Both the position numbers and the translations under genes were made by a program. A stretch of DNA of 64,000 nt from Bog-159 sp050011755 (GTDB taxonomy: Bacteria; Acidobacteriota; Terriglobia; Bryobacterales; Bryobacteraceae): positions 62,001-126,000 of the forward strand of contig JBEKIM010000001.1 of the NCBI GenBank assembly GCA_050011755.1, given 5' to 3'. Of this stretch, positions 51,341 to 60,900 are shown in pieces. Position 1 is the stretch's first letter, and each line of letters starts with the position of its first letter. The notes beneath the pieces are model-generated. The model saw nothing but the letters and a program-made list of their open reading frames with translations. It made no database searches and was not told where the DNA came from.

Positions 51341-52936
51341 GTGACCAAACACAATCCTAAACCCGCCTTGGTGAATCTGTCCGTCGAGGAAGAGAATCTT
51401 GCCGCCATCCCTTTTGCCGTACTGGAGCGCCGTGTCGGCAAGCGTATCGGGAAGATCGAGATCAAGGGTACGAAGGTCCTCCCTAATGGCGGCGAGATGG
51501 AGGTGGTGTGGCAAATTCAGGGCAACAATGAACTCGGCCTTCCTACCGAACAAGACCTCGATATTTTTGTTGTGCTCGGCGTGCTGACTTTCCGCAACAA
51601 TTTCGCCAAGACTGTCACGTTTAGCGGGCGTGAAATCGCGCGCATGTTGAACATCAACTCGGTGCACGGGAAATTCTACCAGCGCCTGAAGTTAGCCATG
51701 GATCGCTTTATTCCATTACGCTTCCGGGCCCTTACCGCTACCGACCAGCAGGAAGAAGTGAAATGGAGCAACGTCTTCCAGGAAGCCAGTTTCTTACTCG
51801 ACCGTGAGACTGGCCGTTGTACGGGAAGCATCACCTGGACCGACAAGCTGATCCAATCCATCAACAACGGTTTCTTCCGTGTCTTGGATGCCGGACGCTA
51901 CATGGAGTTGGATGGAATTACGGCCAAGCACTTATACCGTTTCTTTGCGGTCGCGTTTGAGAAAACAGACTTGATTGTCATGGATGCCCGCAAGTTAGCT
52001 ATGGAACACGTGGGAATACTGACTCCGCCGCACTATTTCTCACGCCTCATGCAAACGCTGGAACCGGCGTTCGATCAATTGATCAAGATCCAGGTACTTG
52101 GGTCTTATAACGTAATTTCCGCAGAAGACTGGCGGATTGCCATGCACCGCCATCCCTCCTATGTGCCTGAGCGTAAGAGTTTGATGTTACAAAGTACGAC
52201 ATGCCCGGAATTGAGCCGGGCGCACGGTCAAAGCATCTTGGAAAAGGCCGGCTTCGGTTACAAACAAGCAACAGGATGGACCGAGGCGGCCGAGACGCCC
52301 GAGCAGTTATATGCGCTCGAGCGCGCTGCGCAGCTTGTGCTTGCCATGAAGCAGGAAGGCGTTTTGCCGCACGTGGCCGTCAGTTATGTAGCGCGCGCCC
52401 TCGAGATGGGAGCGTCGACGGGAGAGGGCCAGGACTTACTCGACTGGTGCGAGATGGCACTCGATATATGTAGACAGAAGCAGCGCAGCGGCCAGAGCCT
52501 CAAAAATGCGGCCGGATTAGTCGTCAAGATTGTGAAGGACCCGGCTGCGCGGCGCCGTTTTCTCGATGAACATCAGGAAGCGGCAGCCAAAGAGCGTTAC
52601 CGCCAGCGTGAACGGTCCATACTTCGGCAAAACCAGGAAGTCGAGGAGCGTGCCTTGATCTTGGAATACGAACAGTTCCGCCAGGCCACCGCGCAGGATT
52701 TGTTCGAGCAACTCAGCGACTCCTCCCGGCAGGCGCTCACCAGGGAGAAATCCGAATGGCTGCGGCGCGAAGGCCGGTTAGACAAAATGATGCCCGACGT
52801 GCGCGATCGTGAGGTGACTGATCTCATTCTGCAGGATCTCGCCAGGAACGACGTACCGCCCTATAGCAAGTGGCTGCTGCGCAAACGTGCGGGCCAAGCC
52901 GTACTACCTTTTGCGGCCGTCGACAACATCGCGTAA
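51341..52936 (+). CDS. repA: Replication initiator protein A (plasmid-type RepA)
   Basis: 531 residues from GTG 51341. Seen: an N-terminal region typical of the replication initiator protein A family (PFAVLERRVGKRIGKIEIKG, ELGLPTEQDLDIFVVLGVL, REIARMLNINSVHGKFYQRL, DGITAKHLYRFFAVAF), with winged-helix-like segments, then a long helical, charged C-terminal region rich in Arg/Glu (AAKERYRQRERSILRQNQE). Such proteins bind iterons and open the plasmid origin. The upstream 600 bases carry two iteron arrays, which supports the assignment. No parA/parB, mob or toxin-antitoxin genes are beside it. The replicon may be a chromid/plasmid or an integrated remnant; the coding frame is intact. Confidence 0.85.
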   Translation: MTKHNPKPALVNLSVEEENLAAIPFAVLERRVGKRIGKIEIKGTKVLPNGGEMEVVWQIQGNNELGLPTEQDLDIFVVLGVLTFRNNFAKTVTFSGREIARMLNINSVHGKFYQRLKLAMDRFIPLRFRALTATDQQEEVKWSNVFQEASFLLDRETGRCTGSITWTDKLIQSINNGFFRVLDAGRYMELDGITAKHLYRFFAVAFEKTDLIVMDARKLAMEHVGILTPPHYFSRLMQTLEPAFDQLIKIQVLGSYNVISAEDWRIAMHRHPSYVPERKSLMLQSTTCPELSRAHGQSILEKAGFGYKQATGWTEAAETPEQLYALERAAQLVLAMKQEGVLPHVAVSYVARALEMGASTGEGQDLLDWCEMALDICRQKQRSGQSLKNAAGLVVKIVKDPAARRRFLDEHQEAAAKERYRQRERSILRQNQEVEERALILEYEQFRQATAQDLFEQLSDSSRQALTREKSEWLRREGRLDKMMPDVRDREVTDLILQDLARNDVPPYSKWLLRKRAGQAVLPFAAVDNIA

Positions 52937-52957
52937 GAGCTGCGTTACAGTGAGTTG

Positions 52958-53800
52958 ATGCCCGTTACGTCGCAGGAAGAGATCGCCGCGCACGAACGCT
53001 TCGCGTTCGGGGAAAACTGGCGGCATTTCCTTTCCATCCTTGACGAGGGGCGCATCGTATGCGCCGAAGAGTCCCTGCGCCGCATGCTCGAAGTCCCGGA
53101 TTTACAAGGCAGGACTTTCCTGGATATCGGGTGCGGCAGCGGGATCTTCAGCCTCGCGGCCCGCCGGCTGGGCGCCCGCGTACATTGCTTCGACTACGAT
53201 CCGCAATCTGTAGCGTGCGCGCGGGAGCTGCGGCAGCGGTACTTTCCGGACGATACTGGCTGGCACATCGAAGAAGGGTCGGTGCTGGACAACGCCTACC
53301 TCGATCGGCTCGGGTTGTTTGACGTAGTGTATTCATGGGGCGTGCTGCATCATACCGGTGCCATGTGGCAGGCGCTCGACAATGCGGGCGGGCTGGTGGC
53401 TCCCAGCGGGAAATTGTTCATCGCAATTTACAACGATCAAGGTAAGATCAGCGAGCGCTGGCGATCCATTAAGCGGATGTATAACCGTTTGCCCGGCAGC
53501 CTGCGTTTTGTGGTCGCCATTCCGGCTTTGGTCCATTTGTACTGGCGCAGAACGCTGAAGGACCTTCTCCGCGGGCGGCCCTTTGAAACATGGCGAAATG
53601 AGGGCAGGGAACGCGGCATGTCGCCCTGGCGGGACTTGATCGATTGGGTGGGCGGTTATCCCTTCGAGGTTGCCAAGCCGGAAGCCATCCTGGATTTTTA
53701 CCTGCGGCGGGGCTTCACCCTGGCGCGTTTGACCACCTGCGGCGGATCGCTGGGCTGTAACGAATACGTGTTCGCCCGCACGCCTCTAGAACCGCGCTAG
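52958..53800 (+). CDS. Class I SAM-dependent methyltransferase
   Basis: 280 residues from ATG 52958 (a TTG codon directly before it is also in frame). Seen: SAM motif FLDIGCGSGIFSLAARRLGA near residue 50, CFDYDPQSVACAREL near 77, and VVYSWGVLHHTGAMWQALD near 124, as in UbiE/Coq5-like methyltransferases. A helical C-terminal region (about 160-260, MYNRLPGSLRFVVAIPAL) is an insertion of a kind seen in sugar or lipid methyltransferases. First of three same-strand genes with an SDR and a GT2; likely modifies a nucleotide sugar or glycan. Confidence 0.86.
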   Translation: MPVTSQEEIAAHERFAFGENWRHFLSILDEGRIVCAEESLRRMLEVPDLQGRTFLDIGCGSGIFSLAARRLGARVHCFDYDPQSVACARELRQRYFPDDTGWHIEEGSVLDNAYLDRLGLFDVVYSWGVLHHTGAMWQALDNAGGLVAPSGKLFIAIYNDQGKISERWRSIKRMYNRLPGSLRFVVAIPALVHLYWRRTLKDLLRGRPFETWRNEGRERGMSPWRDLIDWVGGYPFEVAKPEAILDFYLRRGFTLARLTTCGGSLGCNEYVFARTPLEPR

Positions 53801-53871
53801 GTGAATAAAACGCTTGTAACGAGCCGCCGTTTGCAGCGCGGGAGCGCGTGATAGTAGGATTGGTCTTGGCT

Positions 53872-54933
53872 ATGAAGGCTCTGATCACTGGGTCCGGCGG
53901 GCTAATTGGCTCGGAATGTGTCCGCCAACTCTCAGCCGAAGGCTGGGAAGTTATCGGGATCGACAACGATATGCGCCAGCAGTTCTTTGGCGCGCAAGGC
54001 ACCACTCACCCGGTTGTACAGGAACTGGTGACAACCCTGCCGCATTACCGGCACTTGCCAATCGATATCCGGGACCGCCAGGCGGTCCGGCAGGTATTCG
54101 AAAGCGAACGGCCGCAATTTGTCATTCACACCGCCGCGCAGCCTTCCCACGACAAAGCGGCCGCGATTCCCTACGACGACTTCGATGTAAATGCCCTGGG
54201 CACCATGAACCTGCTGGTAGCGGCGCGCGATTTTTGCCGGGAATCGCCCTTCTGCTTTACCAGCACGAACAAGGTTTACGGGGACCGGCCCAATTACCTG
54301 CCGCTGATCGAACTCGATAAACGGTACGATTTCGCCGGCGGGCGCGACGGTGTGGATGAAAGCATGTCGATCGATCAATGCCTGCATTCCGTCTTCGGCG
54401 CTTCGAAAGTGGCCGCCGATGTCATGTGCCAGGAATTTGGGCGCTATTTTCAGATGCCCGTAGGTGTCTTTCGGGGCGGCTGCCTCACCGGGCCGCAGCA
54501 CGCCGCCGTCGAATTGCACGGCTACCTGGGATACATCGTTTACTGCGCGGCGTCCGGCAAAGAATACACCATATACGGCTACAAAGGAAAGCAGGTGCGC
54601 GACCAGATCCACAGTTACGACGTCGCTCATCTGTTTATGGAGTTCTTCCGTTCCCCGCGCTGCGGCGAGGTCTATAATCTGGGGGGCGGACGGGCGAACA
54701 GTCTCTCCATCCTGGAGACCGTCGATGCGCTGGCCGGCATGGGGCTCAAATTACGGTACAGTTACAAAGACACCAACCGCGTTGGCGATCACATCTGTTA
54801 CATTTCGGACCTCAGTAAGTTACATGCGCATTTCCCGGGCTGGAAAATGCAGTACACCCTGCCGCGAATTCTGGATGAGATCGTGGGACGGCACATGCGG
54901 GGCGCGGATGCGCTGGCGAGCGCACGGAGCTAG
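53872..54933 (+). CDS. CDP-paratose 2-epimerase-like SDR
   Basis: 353 residues from ATG 53872 (MKALITGSGGLIGSE); the frame opens 24 bases earlier at a GTG-like start. Seen: Rossmann motif TGSGGLIGSECVRQL, the RfbE-type segment IDNDMRQQFFGAQGTT near 34, HTAAQPSHDKAA near 90, FTSTNKVYGDRPNYLPL near 130 and the altered catalytic region VFGASKVAADVMCQEFG, in which the usual YGxSK Tyr is shifted to FGASK. Family members epimerise CDP-sugars. The missing canonical Tyr makes its exact chemistry unclear, though in RfbE-like enzymes this site is often written FGxSK. In operon with the methyltransferase upstream and GT2 downstream. Confidence 0.82.
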   Translation: MKALITGSGGLIGSECVRQLSAEGWEVIGIDNDMRQQFFGAQGTTHPVVQELVTTLPHYRHLPIDIRDRQAVRQVFESERPQFVIHTAAQPSHDKAAAIPYDDFDVNALGTMNLLVAARDFCRESPFCFTSTNKVYGDRPNYLPLIELDKRYDFAGGRDGVDESMSIDQCLHSVFGASKVAADVMCQEFGRYFQMPVGVFRGGCLTGPQHAAVELHGYLGYIVYCAASGKEYTIYGYKGKQVRDQIHSYDVAHLFMEFFRSPRCGEVYNLGGGRANSLSILETVDALAGMGLKLRYSYKDTNRVGDHICYISDLSKLHAHFPGWKMQYTLPRILDEIVGRHMRGADALASARS

Positions 54934-54939
54934 CGTCAA

Positions 54940-55710
54940 ATGCGGCTATCGGTAGTCATTCCGGCGCGCGACGAAGAGGGGTCCATCGGACACACGGTGG
55001 CCGGCATCGCCATGGCCCTGGCCGGTGCGCAAATTCCATTTGAAATCGTCGTAGTGGATGACGGCAGCACCGATCGAACTGCAGCCTGCGTCAGGCAACT
55101 GCTGGAAAGCTATCCCGGCGTAAGGTTGGTGAGCAACACTGGCCGCCACGGCTTTGGGATGGCCGTGCGCGCCGGGTTGGCGCAAGCCACTGGCGAAGCC
55201 ATCGCGATAATGATGGCGGATGGTTCCGACAGCCCCGAAGATCTGGTCCGTTACTATCGGAAACTCGAAGAGGGTTTCGATTGCGCCTTTGGCTCGCGGT
55301 TCGTCCAGGGCAGCCGGATCGTGGATTATCCGATTCACAAACTGGCCATGAACCGAATGGCCAACTGGTTCATCCGCGTACTGTTCCGGCTGCGATTCAA
55401 CGACATCACCAATGCCTTCAAATGCTACCGCCGCGAGGCCATCGACGGGATGCAGCCTCTGATTTCAGCGCACTTCAATCTGACCGTCGAAATGCCCTTG
55501 AAGGCGATCGTGCGCGGATATTCTTTCGGGGTACTGCCCATTTCTTGGACCAATCGCAAGTCGGGCATATCCAAGCTGAAGATCAAAGAAATGGGAAGCC
55601 GCTACCTTTTCATCGTGCTGCATGTGTGGCTTGAGCACCATCTTTCGCGCGGCGATTACCTGCGACGCGAGCACGAAGGGGAAGAACGCGCGGCTACCCG
55701 TCACGCCTAG
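54940..55710 (+). CDS. GT2 glycosyltransferase, dolichyl-phosphate-mannose-synthase-like
   Basis: 256 residues. Seen: RLSVVIPARDEEGSIGHTV at the N-terminus, VVVDDGSTDRT near 42, IAIMMADGSDSPEDLVRYY near 88 (GT2 acidic motif) and FKCYRREAIDGMQPL near 160, with a C-terminal SWTNRKSGISKLKIKEMG; no C-terminal membrane domain is seen. Such enzymes move a sugar from a nucleotide donor to polyprenyl phosphate or to a nascent glycan. The start is six bases after the SDR stop; it converges on the GT2 gene at 55717 with a six-base gap. Confidence 0.9.
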   Translation: MRLSVVIPARDEEGSIGHTVAGIAMALAGAQIPFEIVVVDDGSTDRTAACVRQLLESYPGVRLVSNTGRHGFGMAVRAGLAQATGEAIAIMMADGSDSPEDLVRYYRKLEEGFDCAFGSRFVQGSRIVDYPIHKLAMNRMANWFIRVLFRLRFNDITNAFKCYRREAIDGMQPLISAHFNLTVEMPLKAIVRGYSFGVLPISWTNRKSGISKLKIKEMGSRYLFIVLHVWLEHHLSRGDYLRREHEGEERAATRHA

Positions 55711-55716
55711 ACCGCT

Positions 55717-56973
55717 CTATCGATCTCCGGGAGTCCGGCGCGCCAAGCGCAGTTTCAGGTCCACCCATAACCAGGTGAACGGATCGCGGAACAGGCGCAC
55801 CTTCTTGCCCTCACGAAAGGAGCGCGAAACGTAGTTTACAGGGATTTCGAGCGGCCGGTATCCTTTGCGCACAAACTGGATGACCAACTCGTGATCGAAA
55901 TCGAAGCGGTTGCATTGGAACTCCAGACCAAACAGGCAATCGCGATGGAACACCTTAAACATCGTGAACGGATCAGTCATCCTCTGGCGGAAAAGAACGT
56001 TGATCAGGCCCGTAAAGAAGGCGTGCCCCAGATTCAGCCCGGTCGCCAGGACTTTCTGCTTGGCGAACTGCCGCATCTTCCAGTCGCCGGCGTGCCGGGT
56101 ACCCAGCACAAATAGGGCGCGGTGCGAGAGAATCGGCTCCAGCAGGGCTTCGTAATCGTCCAGGTCGTACTCCAGATCGGCGTCCTGAATCAGCACGATA
56201 TCTCCGGTCGCGTGCTTGAATCCCTCTCGCACTGCGTTGCCCTTGCCGCGCGGCCGGTCCTGAAGCACCAGCTTGATCTCCGGGTGAGACTGATACCGTT
56301 TCGCCAGCTCGCGCGTCCCATCCGTCGAGTTACTCTCGATCACGATGATCTCGCGATCGAGCCCGGCAATCTGTTTCTTCAGGAGCGCATCCATCAGGAC
56401 AGGGAAAGTCGCGCTTTCGTTGAATACGGCGACAATAATCGAGCATTTCGGGCGAACCCGCAACTCGGCCCGTACGGCCGTCACCAGCAAAGAGGAGGCC
56501 AACCTACGCACCAGGATTTCGTGAAAGCCGTACCGCAGCAACAGCAATTGGACCGTGTTTTCGTCGAAGTGCCACCTGTCATTGGCCCGATATCCCACGC
56601 GACTGACGCGTGGCACACTGATCAGCAAGGGAGCGCCGGGCAGTAGCGCCGCGTGCACTCTGCTCAGCAGGTTGCCGGGCGTGCGCGATCTTTGCAACCC
56701 GTTCAGCATGAGCGCTGCGTCATACGCCGCGGGCGCCAGACTTGCGGATGCCGTTGAACAATGCAACAGCGAGCCTTCCCGAAAACCTCGGGCACGAAGC
56801 GCCGCCATATACAGGGACGCGTCGTCCGGAAGGGCATCGAACTTCGTTTCAGGATTCTCCGTGGGCGACACGTTTAGAGCCACACACCCGCAGCCCTGAC
56901 AACGGCTAACAGTCCGTCCGCGGGTGCCCATCGGGGGCGCGAAACTGAGCTCGTCACAAACCGGGCAGGTCAT
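55717..56973 (-). CDS. GT2 glycosyltransferase fused to a degenerate zinc-ribbon/methyltransferase region
   Basis: 418 residues from ATG 56973, which overlaps the TGA of the upstream methyltransferase gene (ATGA); a longer frame to 57033 would lie in that gene. Seen: residues 1-30 hold CPVCDELSF and CQGCGC, a zinc-ribbon pattern like the neighbour's; residues about 60-160 look like the C-terminal half of a methyltransferase (AAYDAALMLNGLQRSRTPG, RWHFDENTVQLLLLRYGF) but lack the glycine-rich SAM loop. From about 175 a full GT2 domain follows: CSIIVAVFNESATFPVLMD, VIESNSTDGTREL and LIQDADLEYDLDDYEALL. Probably a GT2 enzyme derived from fusion with a copy of the adjacent gene. Confidence 0.84.
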   Translation of the reverse strand: MTCPVCDELSFAPPMGTRGRTVSRCQGCGCVALNVSPTENPETKFDALPDDASLYMAALRARGFREGSLLHCSTASASLAPAAYDAALMLNGLQRSRTPGNLLSRVHAALLPGAPLLISVPRVSRVGYRANDRWHFDENTVQLLLLRYGFHEILVRRLASSLLVTAVRAELRVRPKCSIIVAVFNESATFPVLMDALLKKQIAGLDREIIVIESNSTDGTRELAKRYQSHPEIKLVLQDRPRGKGNAVREGFKHATGDIVLIQDADLEYDLDDYEALLEPILSHRALFVLGTRHAGDWKMRQFAKQKVLATGLNLGHAFFTGLINVLFRQRMTDPFTMFKVFHRDCLFGLEFQCNRFDFDHELVIQFVRKGYRPLEIPVNYVSRSFREGKKVRLFRDPFTWLWVDLKLRLARRTPGDR

Positions 56974-57872
56974 TGGGGATGGCCACCCTCCGGCTTTCGG
57001 GAGATCGCCTTCAATCCACTGGCGGGCACCCATAGGTGCCCATGGGCGATTTTCCCCGGAATTACTGCGCGCAATCCGCTTATGAGCGGGCTTAGGACCG
57101 GGTGGCTGAAGCGCTCGAAGTGGCGCGCGATGTAGTCGATCGTCAGCACCTTACGGCTGGCCGCGACGCGCACTTCTTCGAAGCCGCCGCGTTCCAGCAG
57201 CAACCGCATCGACGCCGCGCTGAAATAATACAAGTGCTCCAGTTTGTATTCGATCCAGCGGTTGCCCATCATTCGCCGCGTCCAACTGTCCAGTGAGGGT
57301 GTGATCAATAACAGAACGCCGCCCGGAATCAGCAGATCGTGGATGCGTGAAAGCCAGCCTGCCGGGTCGCGAACATGCTCAATCACATCTGCCGCCAGAA
57401 CGGCGCGGAATTGTCGCCTCCCCAGCGAAAGTGTCTCAAGCGTGCCCACCAACACGGCTGGCTCTCCCAGGCGAGCATTGGCGATCGCCGCGGCGTTCGG
57501 AGATATCTCGATGCCGGTGACCCGAAATCCGCGGCGGCTCGCCTCCAGCAGGGTTTCGCCGTGACCACAGCCGACCTCGAGCAACTCCGCGTTTTCCGGC
57601 CGGACCATCCTCGCCAGTTCATCGATGTACAAAGCCCCCGTGGCGGCTTTCATCTTCGATCGGCGCGCCGTGGCTTCGGTGCTCCGTTCCCCAAGGAAGT
57701 AATCGTCTCCGTAAATGCCGGCCAGCGTGGCATCGTCCGGTTGCGGGTCCAGAAATTCCAGTTTGCATTGCGGGCACGCGCGTAATACGCAGCCGGGAGG
57801 GATCGAGCGGCGCGGGATCGCCGGTTGCTCACAAACAGGGCAGTAAGACGAAGTATGCCGGAGACTCTGCAA
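56970..57872 (-). CDS. Zinc-ribbon SAM-dependent methyltransferase
   Basis: About 300 residues from TTG 57872 (MQSLRHTSSYCPVC); the frame runs to a TTG at 57971 but that extension has no family-like sequence. Seen: CPVCEQPAIP and CPQCKLEFLDPQPDDATL, a zinc ribbon, then AELLEVGCGHGETLLEASRR (SAM loop), VLAADVIEHVRDPAGWLSRI and LLIPGGVLLLITPSLDSW, a standard methyltransferase 11/12 domain. The combination is typical of methyltransferases for sugar C- or O-methylation in glycan loci. An extended -10-like element lies eleven bases upstream. Coupled to the downstream GT2 gene by an ATGA overlap. Confidence 0.82.
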   Translation of the reverse strand: MQSLRHTSSYCPVCEQPAIPRRSIPPGCVLRACPQCKLEFLDPQPDDATLAGIYGDDYFLGERSTEATARRSKMKAATGALYIDELARMVRPENAELLEVGCGHGETLLEASRRGFRVTGIEISPNAAAIANARLGEPAVLVGTLETLSLGRRQFRAVLAADVIEHVRDPAGWLSRIHDLLIPGGVLLLITPSLDSWTRRMMGNRWIEYKLEHLYYFSAASMRLLLERGGFEEVRVAASRKVLTIDYIARHFERFSHPVLSPLISGLRAVIPGKIAHGHLWVPASGLKAISRKPEGGHPQ

Positions 57873-57882
57873 AGAACCACAG

Positions 57883-57891
57883 ATTGTAGCA
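57883..57891 (-). promoter_or_regulatory. Candidate extended -10 promoter of the zinc-ribbon methyltransferase
   Basis: On the minus strand TGC followed by TACAAT. The predicted transcription start near 57876 is close to TTG 57872, so the message would be almost leaderless; the element also fits the TGC-TAnAnT pattern seen at three other genes here. Confidence 0.3.
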
Positions 57892-57986
57892 GTGTGCGCC
57901 AAGTCATGAGAACCAGTACACTTTTTTGCCGCCCGCGCCCCCAAATACCGCCGGTAAGCGATATACTTCAATCTTTGGGCAAAATT

Positions 57987-60900
57987 ATGAACTTACGAAA
58001 TAGTACGAGCCTGTCTGTGGTGCTTCTCTTTTCCCTGACTACGTTGTCGATTTCCGCGAATCGGGCTGGCACCGGTCGGGTACCCGAAGAGGTTAAGGCG
58101 CAGGCACTCGTCAACTACGGCAAACTGCCTCTGAGTTTCGAAGAAAATCGTGGGCAGGCTGATGCCCGCGTGAAGTTCGTGTCCCACGGAAGCGATTACT
58201 CGATTCTGTTGGCCCCTTCCGAGGTGTTTTTGAACCTTCAGCGTGTAGGCAAAGCTGGGCATCCGTCCACCATCCGCATGAGCTTTCCGGGCGCGCAGTC
58301 GTCGCCCGCAATGGCTGGCGCCGAACGGCAGAGTGCCATCAGCAGCTACTTCGTTGGAAACAACCCTGCCAAGTGGGTCACGGGCGCCCCCAATTTTTCT
58401 CGCGTGCATTATCGCCAGCTTTACCCCGGCGTCGACCTGGCTTTCTACGGAAACCAGGGGCAGTTGGAGTACGATTTCGTGGTTGCCCCTGGGGCCAACC
58501 CCAAAAATGTTCAACTGCAGTTTGACGGTGTCGATAGCCTGCGCCTGGATCGTGATGGCAGCCTGGTGCTGAGTGCGGCGAACGGCGAGATCCGCCAGCA
58601 CAAGCCGATCGTTTATCAACCGGGCGCCGGCGGCCGCGAAGTTGTGGAAGGACGCTACGTCATCCAGTCGCACAACCGCGTTACATTTGAAGTCGCCAGG
58701 TATGACAGCCGCAAACCCTTGATCATCGATCCGGTTCTTACGTTCGGCACCTATCTGGGTTCGCCCGGCGATGACCTGTTCGGCCTCTCGGCGGCCGCTT
58801 CCACGGCGACGTACCCCGCCGTAGCAGTGGACCCGCAAGGCAACGTCTACGTCGCCGGCTTCAACGGCGGCAGCGCCGGCACTTTTACCGGTAACCCGAC
58901 GATACTGACGGCCAACCAGGGCGGCGGTGGCGCGAAAGTTTTCGTGGTCAAAATGAATTCCACGGGTTCCGGACTCCTCTATTCCGTAGTTTTCGGCGGC
59001 AGCTTGACCGACATCGCCGGCGGCATCGCGGTGGACGCCGGGGGTAATGCCTACGTGACGGGTTCCACAAATTCCGCGGACTTTCCGACTACGGCGGGTG
59101 CGCCGCAGACCGTACTCAACCCTACGACCAACGCTTTTGTGGCCAAGGTGAACGCGGCCGGAAGCGCGTTGGTTTACTCCACATATCTGGGTGGCAGCGG
59201 TAATTTTGGGGGCAACGGCATCGCGTTGGATCCTTCCGGAAACGCGTACATTACAGGAACCGCGTCGGCATCCGGCGGCACGCCATTCCCACTGGTCAAC
59301 CCGCTCTCCAGCACGCCGTCGTCGGGCTTCCTGACGGAGCTCAACTCCGGCGGCACGGCATTCTCTTATTCCACATACCTGTCGGCTGGCATCGGCTACG
59401 GCATCGCCGTGGACACCAACGGCAATGCTTACGTGACCGGTTCGAGTGGCGCCCGGCTGGCCCCTTCGCCGGCCCAAGGATATGTTCTAAAGGTCGATAC
59501 CGGCGGCACGGTGGTCGGTTATGGCCCCGTTTACCTGGGCAACTCTGGCCCCTCGCTGCAGACCATAGGGTTCGGAATCGCTCTGGACACGCAAAACGAT
59601 GCCTACGTCACGGGGATGACGAACGATCCCAACTTTCCGCAAATCTCCTCCGCCGCGCAATCAAGATACGGCGGCGGATTGACCGATGGGTTTGCCCTCA
59701 AATTGAATCCGACGGGCGGTCTTGTTTACGGCACCTACATCGGTGGATTGGGCACGAACTTCCTTCCGGAGCGCGGATCGGGTATTGGCGTGGATCAGCA
59801 AGGCAACGCCTACGTCTCCGGCACCACCGAATGCATCGGTTTCCCCTTGGCGAATCAGATTGCCGGGGCGCGGAATGGCGGGACTGAGGTGTTAATGCGG
59901 GGCACCCTCAGCGGCACGGGATCTACATGGTCGCCCACGAGCCTGGCAGGCAATTTCGATCAGGTGACCGCCTTGGCATTCGATCCGAGCGGCAATCTCT
60001 ACGCCGGCACCAGCGCAGTCAACGCCGCGGGCGGTGGAGTCTACAAACTGGCGAGCGGCGGAAGCACTTGGAGTTCCGCCAGTAGCGGGATTACCTCCAG
60101 CACCATAGACTCGATTGCGGTTGATCCGAATACGCCTTCCACCGTTTACGCAGCCGGCAGCGGGCACCTTTATCAGAGCACCAATGGGGGCGGGAGTTGG
60201 ACACAACTGAGCCAGCCGGTAGGGACCGCAGCCGCGATCGCGGTCGCCAAAAGCAGCCCGTCGACCGTCTATGTGGGATCGAGCGCCGGCCTGATTTACA
60301 GCACAAATGCGGGTTCGTCCTGGAACACTCCCGCTGTCGCGCCAGGGCCGGCGGGCGTTAACGCCCTGGTCGTGGACCCGCAAACCGCAACTACCGCGTA
60401 CGCGGGTACCCCGAGCGGCGTTTATCAGACCGTGAACGGCGGCAAGAATTGGACTGCAGCCCCGAATGGACTACCGACGGGTTTGGGCGGAGTGGTGACT
60501 AGCATGGCAGTGGGCATTAACGGTTCGACGGAGACATTCTACGCCGCGACACCGAATGGATTGTTTTACACCACGAACGCCGGCGCAAGCTGGACCAAAG
60601 CCGTGGTGGGAGGTATTGCCAGCACCCCGCTGCTGGTGGCCGTTGACTCCGCCGACAACGTCTATGTGGCTTTCGCAGGCGCCGCCGTGGCTACTGCCAC
60701 GAATGGCGGCACTCAGCCAGGCAACTGGAGCGGGCTCACGTACAGCGGACTGACGCAGAACCAGGTCCTGTCTCTGGCCGTGCCGCCTGCCGGATCGGGC
60801 ACAGCCTATGCCGGTATGGTTGCGGCCACCACCGCATTTCTCACCGAGATCAGCCCCACCGGTCAATCGTTCTTGTCCTCCACCTGTATCGGAGGTACGG

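Noticed and set aside
57873..57971. N-terminal extension of the zinc-ribbon methyltransferase from TTG 57971
   Set aside because: The added residues do not resemble the family, have no ribosome site, and would cover a candidate promoter in a divergent region.
57993..59477. 494-residue minus-strand frame
   Set aside because: Antisense of the SBBP repeat region; its apparent repetitiveness mirrors that of the plus-strand repeats.
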